The notes under the pieces are model-generated. The model was not told the origin of the DNA and did not search any database. It saw only the letters and a list, made by a program, of their open reading frames with translations. Both the position numbers and the translations under genes were made by a program. Below, in pieces: positions 46,663 to 58,287 of a stretch of 64,000 bases of DNA (within the stretch, counting starts at the first letter, position 1; every line of letters begins with the position of its first letter). Source of the stretch: Ulota crispa (taxonomy: Eukaryota; Streptophyta; Bryopsida; Orthotrichales; Orthotrichaceae); NCBI GenBank assembly GCA_963920765.1, contig OY987245.1, forward strand, positions 19,422,727 to 19,486,726. The letters are read 5' to 3'.

Positions 46663-49600
46663 TCAGAATGTATTGGCCAATTGAAGCGGCGCCAGGACAG
46701 CTTTGTAAACACCAACCTCGTACTTGAGCTCCTTCACAACGGCACTTCCAATTCCAGAAGAATCACAAAACTCAGACGAACACTTTGTAGTAGTGGTTGT
46801 TTCGGAGGTGACGTCACCAGTGGTAATGCCATTCAGCTTTGAGAAGAAGCTCTTGAAATTTGAAGGCCTGGAGTTCTCCGCTGGCTCCTCTTGAGCTGTG
46901 TTGAGCCCCTCCGTGAGAGGTTCTGTTGCGAACCTGCCGTAGCAAAAGTTTTTCGAAAAAATTAGGCAAAAAAAAGAAAACAAAAAGGTACAATTAAATC
47001 TCGGGAAAATTTCATGGATACCCCTGGTTTTTCAGAAATTACACAAATACCCTTGGACCATAATTTTCAGGCGTTTGTTTTGTTATGCACGCTACTTCTT
47101 TCATGACCAATGTTAAAACAAACAAGGAGTGCAATAGAACGGAAAAGAAGAAACGTGCACACAAGGGAGAAAGAAGTGACATGCACAATATAATAAACGC
47201 CTGAAAATTATGAACCAAGGGTATTTGTGTAATTTCTGAAAAACCAGGGGTACCTATGTAAATATGGCAAACTTCAGGTGTATCCATGAAATTTTCCCTT
47301 AAATGTTTTGTTGAGAGAGAAGTGAGCTCGGCTCATATACTAGAAGACACAAAACATGACAAAATAAAATAAAATGAGGAGACTGAAATAAACAGAGGGA
47401 TTCATAGTAATTAAAATTAGAAATAAACTTTGGGACCTTTCACTTTTCCTCGTCATAATGAGATATTTTCCTATGAATGATTTTAGACGCGTACTGTATC
47501 TGGAGATTTCTTAGGTCCAGATCTACATGCTTCACCACCCATGGCATTCTTGGGGTTTAAAGGTTGAAGGGTTTAAGGAATTAAGGGTTTAGGGGTTTAG
47601 GGGTTTAAGAGTTTAAGGGTTTAAGGGCTTATGCTTACCGTACGGAGAAGCCAAGAGGCTGAGACTCTTGAAGCACTGTACACAGGCGTGTGATGACCCA
47701 CGGTGGAAGAAACGTGCCTTTGATCTCCATTGAATACACGGTGTTGCTGGCTGGTTCTGTACACTTGAGGCTCGTGTTCTTCGTGGCATTATACATTGGA
47801 GACTTAGTCAAGTCATTTGTACGTTGCAATTGCTTGCAGGTTATCTGTTGAAAAGGGCTATATTAGACCCCCCAACCAGAACAACAAAAACAAAAACAAA
47901 AAACACAAAAACAAAATGTAGGAAATATAATATGCAGTTTCACAAGCAAACTGGGAGATAAAGAGAGAGGTTAACCTCAGGAGCGCTAAGAGAGGCATTA
48001 TCAAAAGACGTCGGTGAGTAGAGGACAGGAACGTCCATGGCAGCCGTGGTTGTTATAAGAGATCTGGAGCCAAACCCCCAAGGCAGACCAGTTAATGCAA
48101 GAATAAGCTAAAATCCAAAACAAGAAAAGTATTTTCAAGTCTCGAGGACATAAAAGCATACATGTAATTTGCAAGCAATTGCTTTAAGCAGTTCAAAAAT
48201 CTGCACAGCCTAAGCATTGGAACAACCAAAGATTAGAGGATTACCTGTGATTAAGGAGGAAATCATAAAGTCGGTGAATGTTGGAGAAACCTTCAAAGCA
48301 AAGCATTGATTGCGGACCGTTGTCTGAAGCTGCTCTTTCATTCACCACTCTTGTCTAAACAATCAAATTTCATGAAGGAGGTTAGTCATGCAGATTATTT
48401 TTCTTTAAAACTAGGCCTAATAAAATGTGGATGAATTTAGTCTCACCTGGCCAGGATTAGACTTTTCAAAATCCACCAAATCTTGAAGGTCTTCGACAGT
48501 AGTTGTGGGCTCTCCTAAGTCACTGAAGGGCATTGAAAACTTGATATCCTGAAACCAAGGTTGCAATAATCAGCTTGAGCTAGGGACAAGCAAATGAAAA
48601 GCCAGGCCAAGATGAAGAGGTATAGGTATAAGTACATACAAATAAATAAGAAAAAAAAGGTTTTTTAAACGACAAATATGAAAAACACTGTGACATGTAT
48701 ACATGCAAAGTGTCACTCTTACATGTTCCAGAAGAACTTGCCGCACTCCTCGTGTTGAACGGGTCAAGTAAGCAGCACAAGCACCCTGGCTTCTCCCTCC
48801 AACTCCTCCACCGACAAACATCGCCACAAATTGCTGCATACAAACTACAGCCAAAATCCAAGTTAGGCTTCCATCAAGTTACATGATCCAGCAGCGAATT
48901 TCAAAAAAAACGTCGGAAGAAAGAAAGAGGTACAGGTAGATTTACCATAGAAAAGAGGACAAGCTTGAGAGCGAAAGGTGTAATACAAGGACCGAAAAGC
49001 AGCCTCCCAAGCACGGTATCGTCTAGAAAGAAACAGCAATTCTGCCAAACCACGCACATATAGATATAATCCGTAAGGAAAATGAAACAGTGTCTTAAAA
49101 ACATCCCATGTCAACTACATAGCAAAAGTTGTTATATGCTAAGTTAACGTTAATCCAATACTCCCTCTCTCCCTCTAAAAAGCTCCAAATCAGACACATT
49201 TCTTGTACCACTAGAAAAGCTCCCTTTTGCTGATTTCAAACGCTGAGAAAGCGTTTGCCATGTTCAATGATCTCATGGGGGGCAGAGAGCATTCCTCTCC
49301 TAGCAAGATTGACCTTGCTCATATGAGGTACCATTGTTGCTACTAAACTTTAAATCATCAATAGTGAGGAGCTAGTACCATGCACAAATATGGTACTTCT
49401 TGCATGAAATTTGGGTTGGCAACTTCAAAACTAGAGATTTTGCATACATTTGGTAGATGATATATCGATTCTAGAATGCATGTGTCACTAGTACAAAGAT
49501 TGAAAACACAGTTAATCCATTGCAAGGAAGCTTTTTGGACGCTTTTAGAGGGACAAAGGGAGTAAACCATTAGATGAAAAGTAGACAAAATGTCAAAATT

Positions 49601-52600
49601 AATGTCAAGGTAACGGTGGTTACATGCTAACCAATCTATGAAGTGTCAAAATCTGTGTGAAACACACACCTGCTTCTCCTCCACGAGCAGCAGCCGAAGA
49701 GATCACGGAGAGAACAGCAGGAGGCAAAGAAGACTGCGGGAAGATCCATGAATGTAGTGAATTCCAGAACGGTGCACCAAACTTTTCATGACCTCCACTC
49801 TTGCCTGAGCTTGTCCCTGGCTGAGCATTGTATGTTCTTCTTCTCGTAACTTCAACCTCTCGCGTGAAATGTTGCACACCTTCACATTGTGTAATTGAAC
49901 TTAATCTATGACACCTGCAGAGCAAAAATAGATATCAGCACGGAACCAAATAAAATAAAGAGAATTTTGCAGAAAGATACACTCACACTTCTGCTAATAA
50001 CAATTCGTCATTCCTTTTTGCAACATCTGCATTGCCTCAAACGTCATTACTCTAACTTTGAACTTGATCTAGCAACTGCCAAATCGATGGCAAAGCCTTA
50101 ACAGAGATATAGTGAATTATTCACAACAAAAAACATCAACTACAAGTTTTATAGAAGTTGTAGAAAAATGAACATATAATATCATTTTTAACTTAGAAAC
50201 TTTGGATCAGGGTTTGTGAATGCACCAGTGAAGTGAGTCTGAGCAGGTGATACGAGCCAGGAGTTTTAGACTAAGGTCCAGAGGAGCTCGACTTCCCTTC
50301 ATAAATAACCAGGCCTGCGCATCCTCAGCAGGGCCAGAGGGTAGTCCATTGCGAGAGGTAGGAATTCCTGCACTAGATCCATTTTCTGTGGCTGGTTGAT
50401 CGTTAGAATCATCACGAAGGTCTGTTGGCAGAGTAGCTGCATTGATATCAAATGGTCCAAGGACCTTGCGAGGTGCTAACCTTTTCAATGCTTCCACCTG
50501 AACCCCCAAAAAAATTTAATAATTAAAAAACAACCTAGCATTAAACCCTAAAAATCCCGCTCTATAGAACAAGTGCCTGTCACCGAAATTTGATTGGAAT
50601 TTCCCATCTATTACATTAGCCCTACAAAAAACCAAGGATTTTTGGTTTGAAAAAAACCAATTTTCTAGATTATGTTGTGAAAGACGTGATGCAGATGGGA
50701 TCATCAAAATCGATGAACGAGTATTGCATGGGCTAGTCCAAGAGCATTTACCATTGGATTTAAAGGAAGTCCCCAAATGACCTACTCAAAAACTGCAAAA
50801 ATAAACATGAAGCTCAATTTCATGCAAAATACTGACAACTCATTTCTCGAAATCCTTCTGTCACGGCAAAAGTGAAAATGTCTTTCTTTAGTACCATATC
50901 AATGCTTGCTTCCGTTTTTAGCAGGGATTGGGAGTTAGAGATGTCTCGAACATCTCGAAAAGAACAGTCATGCAATCCTTTTGTCTTTTCCTCCCCCTTG
51001 GAAAGAAGGTCGTCATGCTGGGTTCCAGCTTTCATTGAACCGTTTGAAGAAGGAGCGGTGCTTTTATACCTACGTTGTCAGAAGGAAAAATAATTTAGAA
51101 GTGAAAGGGGCATGGTGACATTTTCTGATGAAAAACGTTTCAGAGGGACGCCATACAAGCAATACGAAAGATATGTAGAGATGATGCTAACTAACTAACC
51201 TGGAAAACAAGGTGATAGAATCCTGGACAGAATTTTGATTAAGACTGGCTTCACGCTGAGGAACCGGTAACATATCCTGCACGTAAAACACGACATCCAT
51301 ATTGTGAACTCCATAGAGTAGAGAACCATTCATCAACAAACCCCTTGAAAATGGGAAAAATAAGAAAAATCTCCTTATTTGTTACTCCCTCTGTCCCTCT
51401 AAAAAGCTCCAAATCAGATACATTTCTTATACCACTAAAAACTCCCTTTTGCTGATTTCAATCGCTCAGAAAGCGTTTGCCATGTTCAGTGATCTCATGG
51501 GGGCAAGTTAAGCAATTAGAGAGCGTTCCTCTCCTAGCAAGATTGACCCTGCCCATATGAAGTACCATCGTTGCTACTAATCTTTAGATCATCAATAATG
51601 AGGAGCTGGCAGCATGCACAAATATGGTACTTTTTGCATGGAATTTGGGTGCTGAAACAGGTGACATCGAAACTAAAGATTTTGCATACATTTGATAGAT
51701 GGTATGTTGATTCTAGAATGCATGTGTCACTAGCACAAAGACTAAAAACACAGTTAATCCTTTGCAATGAAGCTTTTTGGTCGTTTTTAGAGGGACAGAG
51801 AGAGTATTAGAAATACAATACCTTTTCCTTCTGACCTCGTAGTGGACGAAACCGTAGTTTCTCTCCAGACTCGACTGCATCTCCGGTGTCATCTGGTGCC
51901 CGAGGCGGCACCACTGCATCTCTTTGTTTTCCTGCAAATCTGGAAAAATAATGAAAAATCAATCAAAGCAGTCTCAGCAGGAACTCGCAGTATCTATACC
52001 TCAGCTAAGCCAAGGAGGTCTTGAAACAGAAAGGATGAGAAAGCTAATAAGTTACTGAATGAGCTTAGCATCAGGTATCCTGCTGCATTGAAGTTCATCA
52101 GCACAAAGAAAAGCTTCAGCTCAACAACTTCAAAACCGAGAGAAAAGACTGAAAAAAGCTGCAGATTCAGGGACAAACCCCGGAGTATCCGTAGGCTCTT
52201 GTTGTCCTCCAACTTTGGAAGCCTGGTGCCGCTTCAATTGCTCCAGCTGCATGACACCCATAAAAAAAGACCCCCGATTAGAGCAAATTCCACTGTAACA
52301 GAAGATCAAGCAGAAACTAAGATCACCTCACCGACAAAGTTTCATTTTGCCACAGTTTTCCACTAAAGAAGTGCATATAACTTTCAAAAAGAACTGAGCA
52401 CCGACAGAACTCCTTTTTCACAACATTCCGCGGTTTGAGAATTGGCACTTACGAAATGGCACCACAGGAAACCCTAAATCGTAAACCCTAAAAGCTTGCC
52501 CTGAGAATTCTAAGCCAATCCTTGTACAAGAAAATTAGGGTATGGTCTTCGAAAGCTACCCAAGTAGGAATATGAATGCATTTCTTCTACTACTTGATTC

Positions 52601-53135
52601 CCGTATACCAGCTTGAAACCAACCGCTTCTAAATTGCACGTAAAGATTCAAAAGGAGAAACACGTCTTGGGAATGGCAACTATGCCCGGTTGCTAAACAA
52701 TGGGCTGTGTCTACCCCTAGAGGAAGAAGTACGTTTGCCCTAATCAAAATCACAAAATCCCAGTGAAGGTTATGCTACTTAGGGTCTAATAAAAAAACAG
52801 GGACTTCATAGGGAAAGATTTCAGTAAGCTCTGGTGTTTGAATTCGCAATAAGGTTAGCTAAGGGTATGTTCACACTTGGTATTAGGGTTTAGGACATTA
52901 GCAATATGAATGCAGTCTAAAGGTCTGTCCAAATGCATCTAATTTTCCTTTGCTACTACCACTCTTAACACCAAGTGTGAACATACCCTAACTGTACTAA
53001 AATTCTTGGTAAGGATATAATGAAATCATCCAAAAATGCAGGTGCTCATGATCTGGGAGAACTGGTGCTTCAGTTTAGAAAAATCCGTACCCGGAGTTCA
53101 GTCGGTGTTTTTCGTTTCCCAAGAGAAGACGCCAT
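46663..53135 (-). CDS. DONSON: DONSON homologue (downstream neighbour of Son), replication-fork protein
   Basis: Fourteen exons: 53135-53091, 52248-52179, 51931-51822, 51276-51200, 51069-50895, 50497-50226, 49914-49670, 49041-48946, 48844-48723, 48548-48447, 48354-48245, 48063-47976, 47844-47639 and 46933-46663. They join in phase to 662 residues, stop TGA. The N-terminus reads RKTPTELRLEQLKRHQ, as in plant DONSON. The core contains RAWEAAFRSLYYTFR, FYVCMQQFVAMF, YLTRSTRGVRQVLLEH, MLCFEGFSNIHRLYDFLLN and VPVLYSPTSFDNASLSAPE, matching the conserved order of the family as I remember it. In animals DONSON supports CMG helicase assembly and fork stability; the plant role is inferred. Introns 3 and 7 contain family G MITEs; intron 13 holds a family C MITE and telomere-like repeats. 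The exon 5 donor (ATG then GTACTA) is the least certain boundary. Confidence 0.9.
47003..47298. mobile_element. Family C MITE, copy 3, in DONSON intron 13
   Basis: Termini GGGAAAATTTCATGGATACC and GGTGTATCCATGAAATTTTCCC. Flanks TTAAATCTC and TTAAATGTT agree at the first six bases, a worn duplication. It sits 70 bp from exon 14. Confidence 0.72.
47551..47632. repeat. Degenerate TTTAGGG telomere-type tract in DONSON intron 13
   Basis: Repeated GGGTTTA-type units (AAGGGTTTAGGGGTTTAGGG, then GTTTAAGAGTTTAAGGG) end seven bases before the intron 13 donor on the minus strand. On the transcribed strand it reads CCCTAAA/CTTAAAC. Confidence 0.75.
49161..49562. mobile_element. Family G Stowaway-like MITE in DONSON intron 7 (TA TSD)
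   Basis: Begins CTCCCTCTCTCCCTCTAAAA and ends CTTTTAGAGGGACAAAGGGAG between TA dinucleotides. CTCCCTCYGTCCC-type termini with TA targets are the classical Stowaway form. It closely matches the intron 3 copy in the same orientation. Confidence 0.82.
51385..51804. mobile_element. Family G Stowaway-like MITE in DONSON intron 3 (TA TSD)
   Basis: Begins CTCCCTCTGTCCCTCTAAAA and ends TTTTTAGAGGGACAGAGAGAG, with TA on both sides. The interior includes TGCCATGTTCAGTGATCTCATG and a full-length match to the intron 7 copy. It ends about 17 bp from exon 3. Confidence 0.82.
52862..52990. mobile_element. Short fold-back element in DONSON intron 1
   Basis: TAGCTAAGGGTATGTTCACACTTGG is mirrored by CCAAGTGTGAACATACCCTAACTG about 100 bp on. 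The arms continue through TATTAGGG-type sequence. No clear target duplication beyond TAA/TA. Confidence 0.5.
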
Positions 53136-53901
53136 TGCCTCCGTCGGATCAAACGGTTTTTTGCATACATACCGCGACGACAGCATCTCGTGCAACGTTT
53201 GAAGAAGAAAAAGCCCCGGACAATTTCGAAAATTTCCCCCTATCCGAGGTATATCCCACCAGGACAATGCCCAGCCAATTTTCCGAGTTTTGGAGTATCA
53301 GATCACCCACTACCACTCACTCATTGAATGATCCACATCGAGCTCAAAACGGCAAGAAAAAGAAGAAGCAAGACGTCACGAAGTGGATAAACACCAACAC
53401 CGGCAACAAGACATCTTCTTCAGCCTTCGGCGTCTTCGTTGTCGCCATTTCCGATGCCACGGTTCATGGTACCACCTCTCCTAGCGAAAAATAAGCAAGA
53501 GCAAGGAATGACAGATGCGAGGTCCTCAAAATGCGCCACCTGCTCCCTTGTAACCCTACCAGCCAGCAAACCCAGCTGCAAATGCGGAGAACCCAATGCG
53601 ACCAACTCAGGCTCAGCTTTGTTTCCAGTGGATTTTTTGAAATTGGGGCAGAGGATATCACGACAGCTTGTGTCGTGAGTCGTGATCTCGGAGACGGAGT
53701 AAAGTTTAAGTTTAGTCGGCGAAGAATGGATGTGGGGCGCCAGCAGCAGCGGCAAAAATCGAAGCGTGGCTTCCGGAGAAGCGGAGGCGAAGGGCGGAAG
53801 AGCAAAGGCGGGGAACTGGGTTTGCATTCAAACGCAAAACGGCGGAACGACGGCTGACGTGGAGGCCTGTGTTTGTCCAGCTGGACAAGAGTGTTTTTTT
53901 C
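53136..53901. promoter_or_regulatory. DONSON upstream region
   Basis: GC-richer, non-repetitive DNA upstream of the DONSON start, where promoter and 5' UTR are expected. Several overlapping ORFs occur on both strands (53420-53857), but none has a recognised domain and they overlap each other in different frames. A short direct/inverted pair around GGGTATGTTCACACTTGGT and its mirror lies in intron 1 (about 52864-52990), not here. Confidence 0.4.
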
Positions 53902-54293
53902 GGGAAAATTTCATGGATACCCCTGACGTTTGCAATATTTACATACACACTCCTGCTTTTTCAGAAATTTCACCTTGGATCATAATTTTGAGACGTTTTT
54001 TTGTTTTGCATGTTACTTTCTTTTCCTTTTGTGTGCACACTACTTCTTTCTTGGTATGCAAGCGCACAAAGGAAGAAGGGAAGTGGCATGCACAACAAAA
54101 TAAACACCCAATTTTTTTAGTGCAAGGATATTCGTGAAATTTCTGAAAAAGCAAGGGTATTTATGTAAATATTGTAAAATTCAGGGGTACCTATGTAAAT
54201 ATTGTAAACTTCAAGGTTATCTATGTAGATATTGTAAACTTCAAGGGTATCCATGTAAATATTGCAAACTTTAGGGGTATCCATGAAATTCCC
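53902..54293. mobile_element. Family C MITE, copy 4, with expanded right arm
   Basis: Starts GGGAAAATTTCATGGATACC and ends GGTATCCATGAAATTCCC. Near the right end the unit TATCTATGTAAATATTGNAAA-TTCAAGG is repeated about four times at 54155-54275, which lengthens that arm. Confidence 0.7.
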
Positions 54294-54304
54294 TCTTTTT
54301 TTTT

Positions 54305-54624
54305 GGGAAAATTTCATGGATACCCCTAAAGTTTGCAATATTTACATAAATACGCCTGCTTTTTCACATAAATTACGCAAATAACCTTGGACGAAATTGT
54401 CAAGTATTTGTTTTGTTGTGTATGTCACTTCCCTACTTCCTTGTGCGCATGCGTAACAAGAAATAAGTACTCTTGCGCACAAAGGGAGAAGGGAAATGAC
54501 ATACACAACAAAACAAACACCTGGAAAATTTTGGTCCAAAGTTTTTTGTGTAATTTCTGTGAAAAAACAGGGGTATCTATGTAAATATTGCAAACTTGGG
54601 GCGGGGTATCCATGAAATTTTCCC
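54305..54624. mobile_element. Family C MITE, copy 5
   Basis: Starts GGGAAAATTTCATGGATACC and ends GGTATCCATGAAATTTTCCC, 11 bp from the preceding copy. The hairpin centre near 54465 has mirrored TTGTGCGCA and TGCGCACAA. Confidence 0.75.
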
Positions 54625-55419
54625 TTTATTTATCTATCATCTCAAAGGTGAAATTTGTTTGTTTTTGCTATTTGGAGGCTCATGAAAGATATCATGTACC
54701 AAATCAATTAGTTTTTGCTCTCTCCTTTGTTCCATGATGTGAGTGATGGCATTGCACAACTTTGTTTATTTTTTTGAGTCCTAGGAAAAAATTCTTGAGG
54801 AACTAAGACTTTTTTTCTTGAGTTCACCCACTATGAATTCACCCACTATTAGGAGACATGGTTGTCATATTGGATAAGTTCCTAATTATCTAATGTCCCT
54901 TGATGTACATAATATTTACATCTATGGATACATCCAATGTCTTAAATGTACGTCTCACTCTCATGTACATCATGGAACATTTGAAGACGCACACTTGTTG
55001 TGTAGTAGCGGATAGAGAAAGTTTAAATGCAAACCTTCATAAAGATGGGAGTTCTTTGAAAAACAGAGTTATCAAAATTTGGTTTAAAATGCATATACGC
55101 ATTTCTTTTTGTGCAAATGTTCTGCTTTTTCACTTCTCCAGATTATTTATGAGGAAGCCATAATGCAAATGTTTTACCAATAGGGTATTAAATTTCTTCA
55201 AAATCCATATTTTACGTTCCGTTTCTTGATGAAATAATCCATTTTTATTGAAATTCATGTTTTTGGGAACCAGCCTATGATGGACCTCTCTAATCGTAGA
55301 ATTGACTCAAGTTTTTCCATTTGTACGAGTGTGGGCTCTTTGGCCAATTTCGCATGGCCATGATCAATGATTAGGAATACTCGCCATACAATAGGACACG
55401 AACCGGTGAAAATAGTTAA
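54625..55419. other. Unassigned spacer
   Basis: No recognised gene, RNA or repeat terminus. The 87-aa ORF at 54900-55163 has no recognised domain. Confidence 0.4.
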
Positions 55420-56312
55420 CCCCTAAAATTCTTTTGTGTTTAGAGGCCCAAAACTGCTTCAAAGTACTAGTCCCCAAACTAGGGTCCAAATATTCATTTA
55501 AACTTATTTTTCAACAAATTCAACTGTAAGATCCTATGGTTGACTTGCACAAGTACATTGTCCTAAAATTTCAGAATGAATATGCCCATCAATTGCAAGA
55601 TCAATGTGCCTAAATTTCAAAATGTAAGTTTTTCTAATCCTTCCAGAAGGTGAAGTTTTGTTTTTCAAACTTTTTAAAGAAAAATCCGTATGTTGTATTT
55701 CTTGTGCAATTATTGCAATATGTTGGAAAATGGATTGAAAGTATATATATAAAAAATTCAATTAAAAAAAAAAGATTTTTTTTACAAAAATTGTAAAGTG
55801 AAAGGTATTGAGGAATGAAAGATATAACTAATATGCTAATAAGTTTTGGAAGAATATGAAAATCATTAATCCCAATGGTGAGAATGCTCTAACAGACAAT
55901 TAGTAACTTCCATTTTCATTTTCATTTGAAAATTTTCAAAATTGAGAGTGAAAGATAACTTTATATGTTTTTTCTACCCTCTTCCTACCTTCATTGCCCG
56001 CAAAACAAAACTCCTTTTAACTCTTACCTCATTATTTGGAATTGAGTGATTCTTTTTTTTTGGAGTAGGTATCAACTTATAAAATTCAAAAAAAATCAAA
56101 AAAAGGAATATTCTTTTTGCTACCCAGTTTGACATTGATATTGAAAAAACCTTATAATTTTTGCATTACTAATCAAAATAACATGAAATAAAGCTTCACA
56201 TGTAGATTATGATGAGTAGTATCTATCCTAAAATTTTCATGAAATTATGAAGTCAATAGAGCTTGCCCAAGATCTCATAAAGCCCAAAGTGGGCTCCTTG
56301 AGCCTTTAAGGG
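55420..56312. mobile_element. Family E MITE, ~890-bp copy with TTAA flanks
   Basis: TTAA (55416-55419), then CCCCTAAAATTC; the right end CTTGAGCCTTTAAGGG is followed by TTAA (56313-56316). Interior similarity to the copies at 5.6, 21.7 and 63.2 kb: AATCCCAATGGTGAGAATGC and GCTTGCCCAAGATCTCAT. Confidence 0.7.
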
Positions 56313-56635
56313 TTAAATTGGATTTCAAAACTAAAAACATCTCAAATAAAAAAACCATTTCTTTTGGAAGAATCAGTAACCAGCAGATGAGAAAAATATA
56401 TTGTGGAGCTTCCTATGATCCAAACGGAGGCGTTTTCAATTGACCCTCCTTCATTTTTAGGTTACATTAAAATTATCATGACAGAGAATTTGGAGCTCAC
56501 GTAAACTTTGTAACAAATATGTGTTATGGTAAAAGGTACACCAAATAACCATCTCTTACGGATTCATAATTATTATGGTCCATATTAGTTTGTCTAACTT
56601 AGTGTTAATATCACTATGACAAATAATATCATTAA

Positions 56636-57061
56636 GGGCATCCCCAATGCAACCGCTAGTTTTCACCCTGGTATGGTGTCAGGCCGGGTCTAACCTCGAG
56701 GCAGGGGAGGGTCGGGCCTTGTGTCAGCAGGCTAGCCCCCAATGCAGGTCGATGTTTTTTCTTGCAGCCGGTGTTTTCATATTTTCCTTCCCTGCTTGCA
56801 TTGGTTGGTTAGAGGTTCAACATGTCAGAAATTCAAAATTCCAGATATCAAGGCTCTTGAACATGTTAGAAATCTAGAAGTTGGGGCTCCAGAGTGCCTG
56901 CAGGGCTTGCCAAAGAGCCAGGAAATGCCGGGGCGGGGCTTTTGTGTAACGAGGCCAAGAATTTCCAGGTGTTACAGCCGGCGACATTGGGGCCTAGGTT
57001 TTGAGAAAAATCCAGTATACCCTATATCCACAGCCTGTTTACAGCTGCATTGGGGATGCCC
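56636..57061. mobile_element. PIF/Harbinger-like MITE (family H), 426 bp (TAA TSD)
   Basis: Starts GGGCATCCCCAATGCAACC and ends GCTGCATTGGGGATGCCC, flanked by TAA at 56633-56635 and 57062-57064. GC-rich interior; the 109-aa and 76-aa ORFs in it carry no transposase motif. Seven bases separate it from the next family E element. Confidence 0.78.
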
Positions 57062-57071
57062 TAACACTTAA

Positions 57072-58156
57072 CCCCAAAATGACCTTGAGGACAGAATGTG
57101 TCTTTGACCAATTTTTGAATTTAAAAAAAACCTTAACAAATTTATTATTTTTAGTAGTTGTATTTTTGAATTATTTTTTGAAGTTTAGTATTAGCTTTAA
57201 CAATTTGATTTTGCAAATGATTAATTATGATTTTTCTATTCAAGATTTTGTGCACTGGCATCCTTTGCAATCTTGACTTTATGTAGTGTTGAGGGCTCCT
57301 GGAGTGAGCCTCAAACACACTAGATCTTTGAGAAAAAATAACATTAGAAATTCTTTAAAAAAAATTTGTAGAGTAGATTTTGAGAAGTCATAAATTGATT
57401 GGGGTTAAGCATGTTAGGCTCTTTAACCTCATGTTTTTTTGGTGACCAAATTTTTAAATTTGACGTGTGAAAAGAAGATTGAAAGACTTCAAATCACTTT
57501 CACAATTTTAACACCCTCTTGATTAAATGATATAGTCTTTCCATCCATAAATGATGTTGTTGTGTTTTCTTTTCCTATGTGATTTCTAACGCATGTTGTT
57601 TGATTTTGTACGGTTATGATTTAAAAATAATAATACAAGGGGAATTGATATGTGTACCACACCCTTTCAATTATTGTACCACACCCTTTCAATTGATGTA
57701 CCACACCCCAGAGTAAATTTTAGATTTCTATCATCACAAAGCTGAATTTGAGAACTTGGAATTCAGATTTGGACTTAGACACCATGATTTAGTCTAGAAC
57801 CATAAAAAAAACTGCAATTCAACAACACCCAATGAAAAAGTTTATCTAGGGAGAAAAATATTACTTTTACTTTTGTTTGTAAAACAGATAAGCTTTTTCA
57901 TTAGGTGTTGTTGAATTGCAAATTTTTTTGTGGTTCTAGAATAAATGATAGTCTCTAAGTCCAAATCTGAATTCCAAATTCTCAAATTCAGCTTTTTGAT
58001 GGTATAAATCTAAAAATTTCTTTGGGGCTGTGGTACAATAATTGAAAGGGTATGGTACACATATCAATTCCCTAATACAAGTTATCAAAGTGTTGGCTTT
58101 CTGTTCAACTTAGAAAAAATTCCTAGAAGCTCAAAAAGTGCCTTGGCCATTTAGGA
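57072..58156. mobile_element. Family E MITE with a nested family B element
   Basis: TTAA (57068-57071) then CCCCAAAATGACC; right end GCCATTTAGGA then TTAA (58157-58160). The left half matches the interior of 10091-10729 (TTCTATTCAAGATTTTGTGC, CTCAAACACACTAGA). Confidence 0.7.
57640..58072. mobile_element. Family B MITE, copy 6 (9-bp TSD TAATACAAG)
   Basis: Starts GGGAATTGATATGTGTACC and ends GGTACACATATCAATTCCC, with TAATACAAG at 57631-57639 and 58073-58081. The left end has a local duplication of CACACCCTTTCAATT. Confidence 0.85.
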
Positions 58157-58287
58157 TTAATTACGAGTGAGAGTATGAAATTGAGGAAGAAGAGAGACAC
58201 AAACTTAGGATGCAGCTCAAAGTGAATGCTTTCCAGTTATTCAGCAAGCGGTAAAATGTTTCCAGATTCTGACTTCTCAACCACTAC

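Noticed and set aside
53420..53857. ORFs of 100-135 aa on both strands upstream of DONSON
   Set aside because: Mutually overlapping frames with no domain; this is probably DONSON 5' UTR and promoter.
56742..57071. 109-aa ORF as a possible gene
   Set aside because: It is confined to a PIF-like MITE and runs through its terminal repeat.
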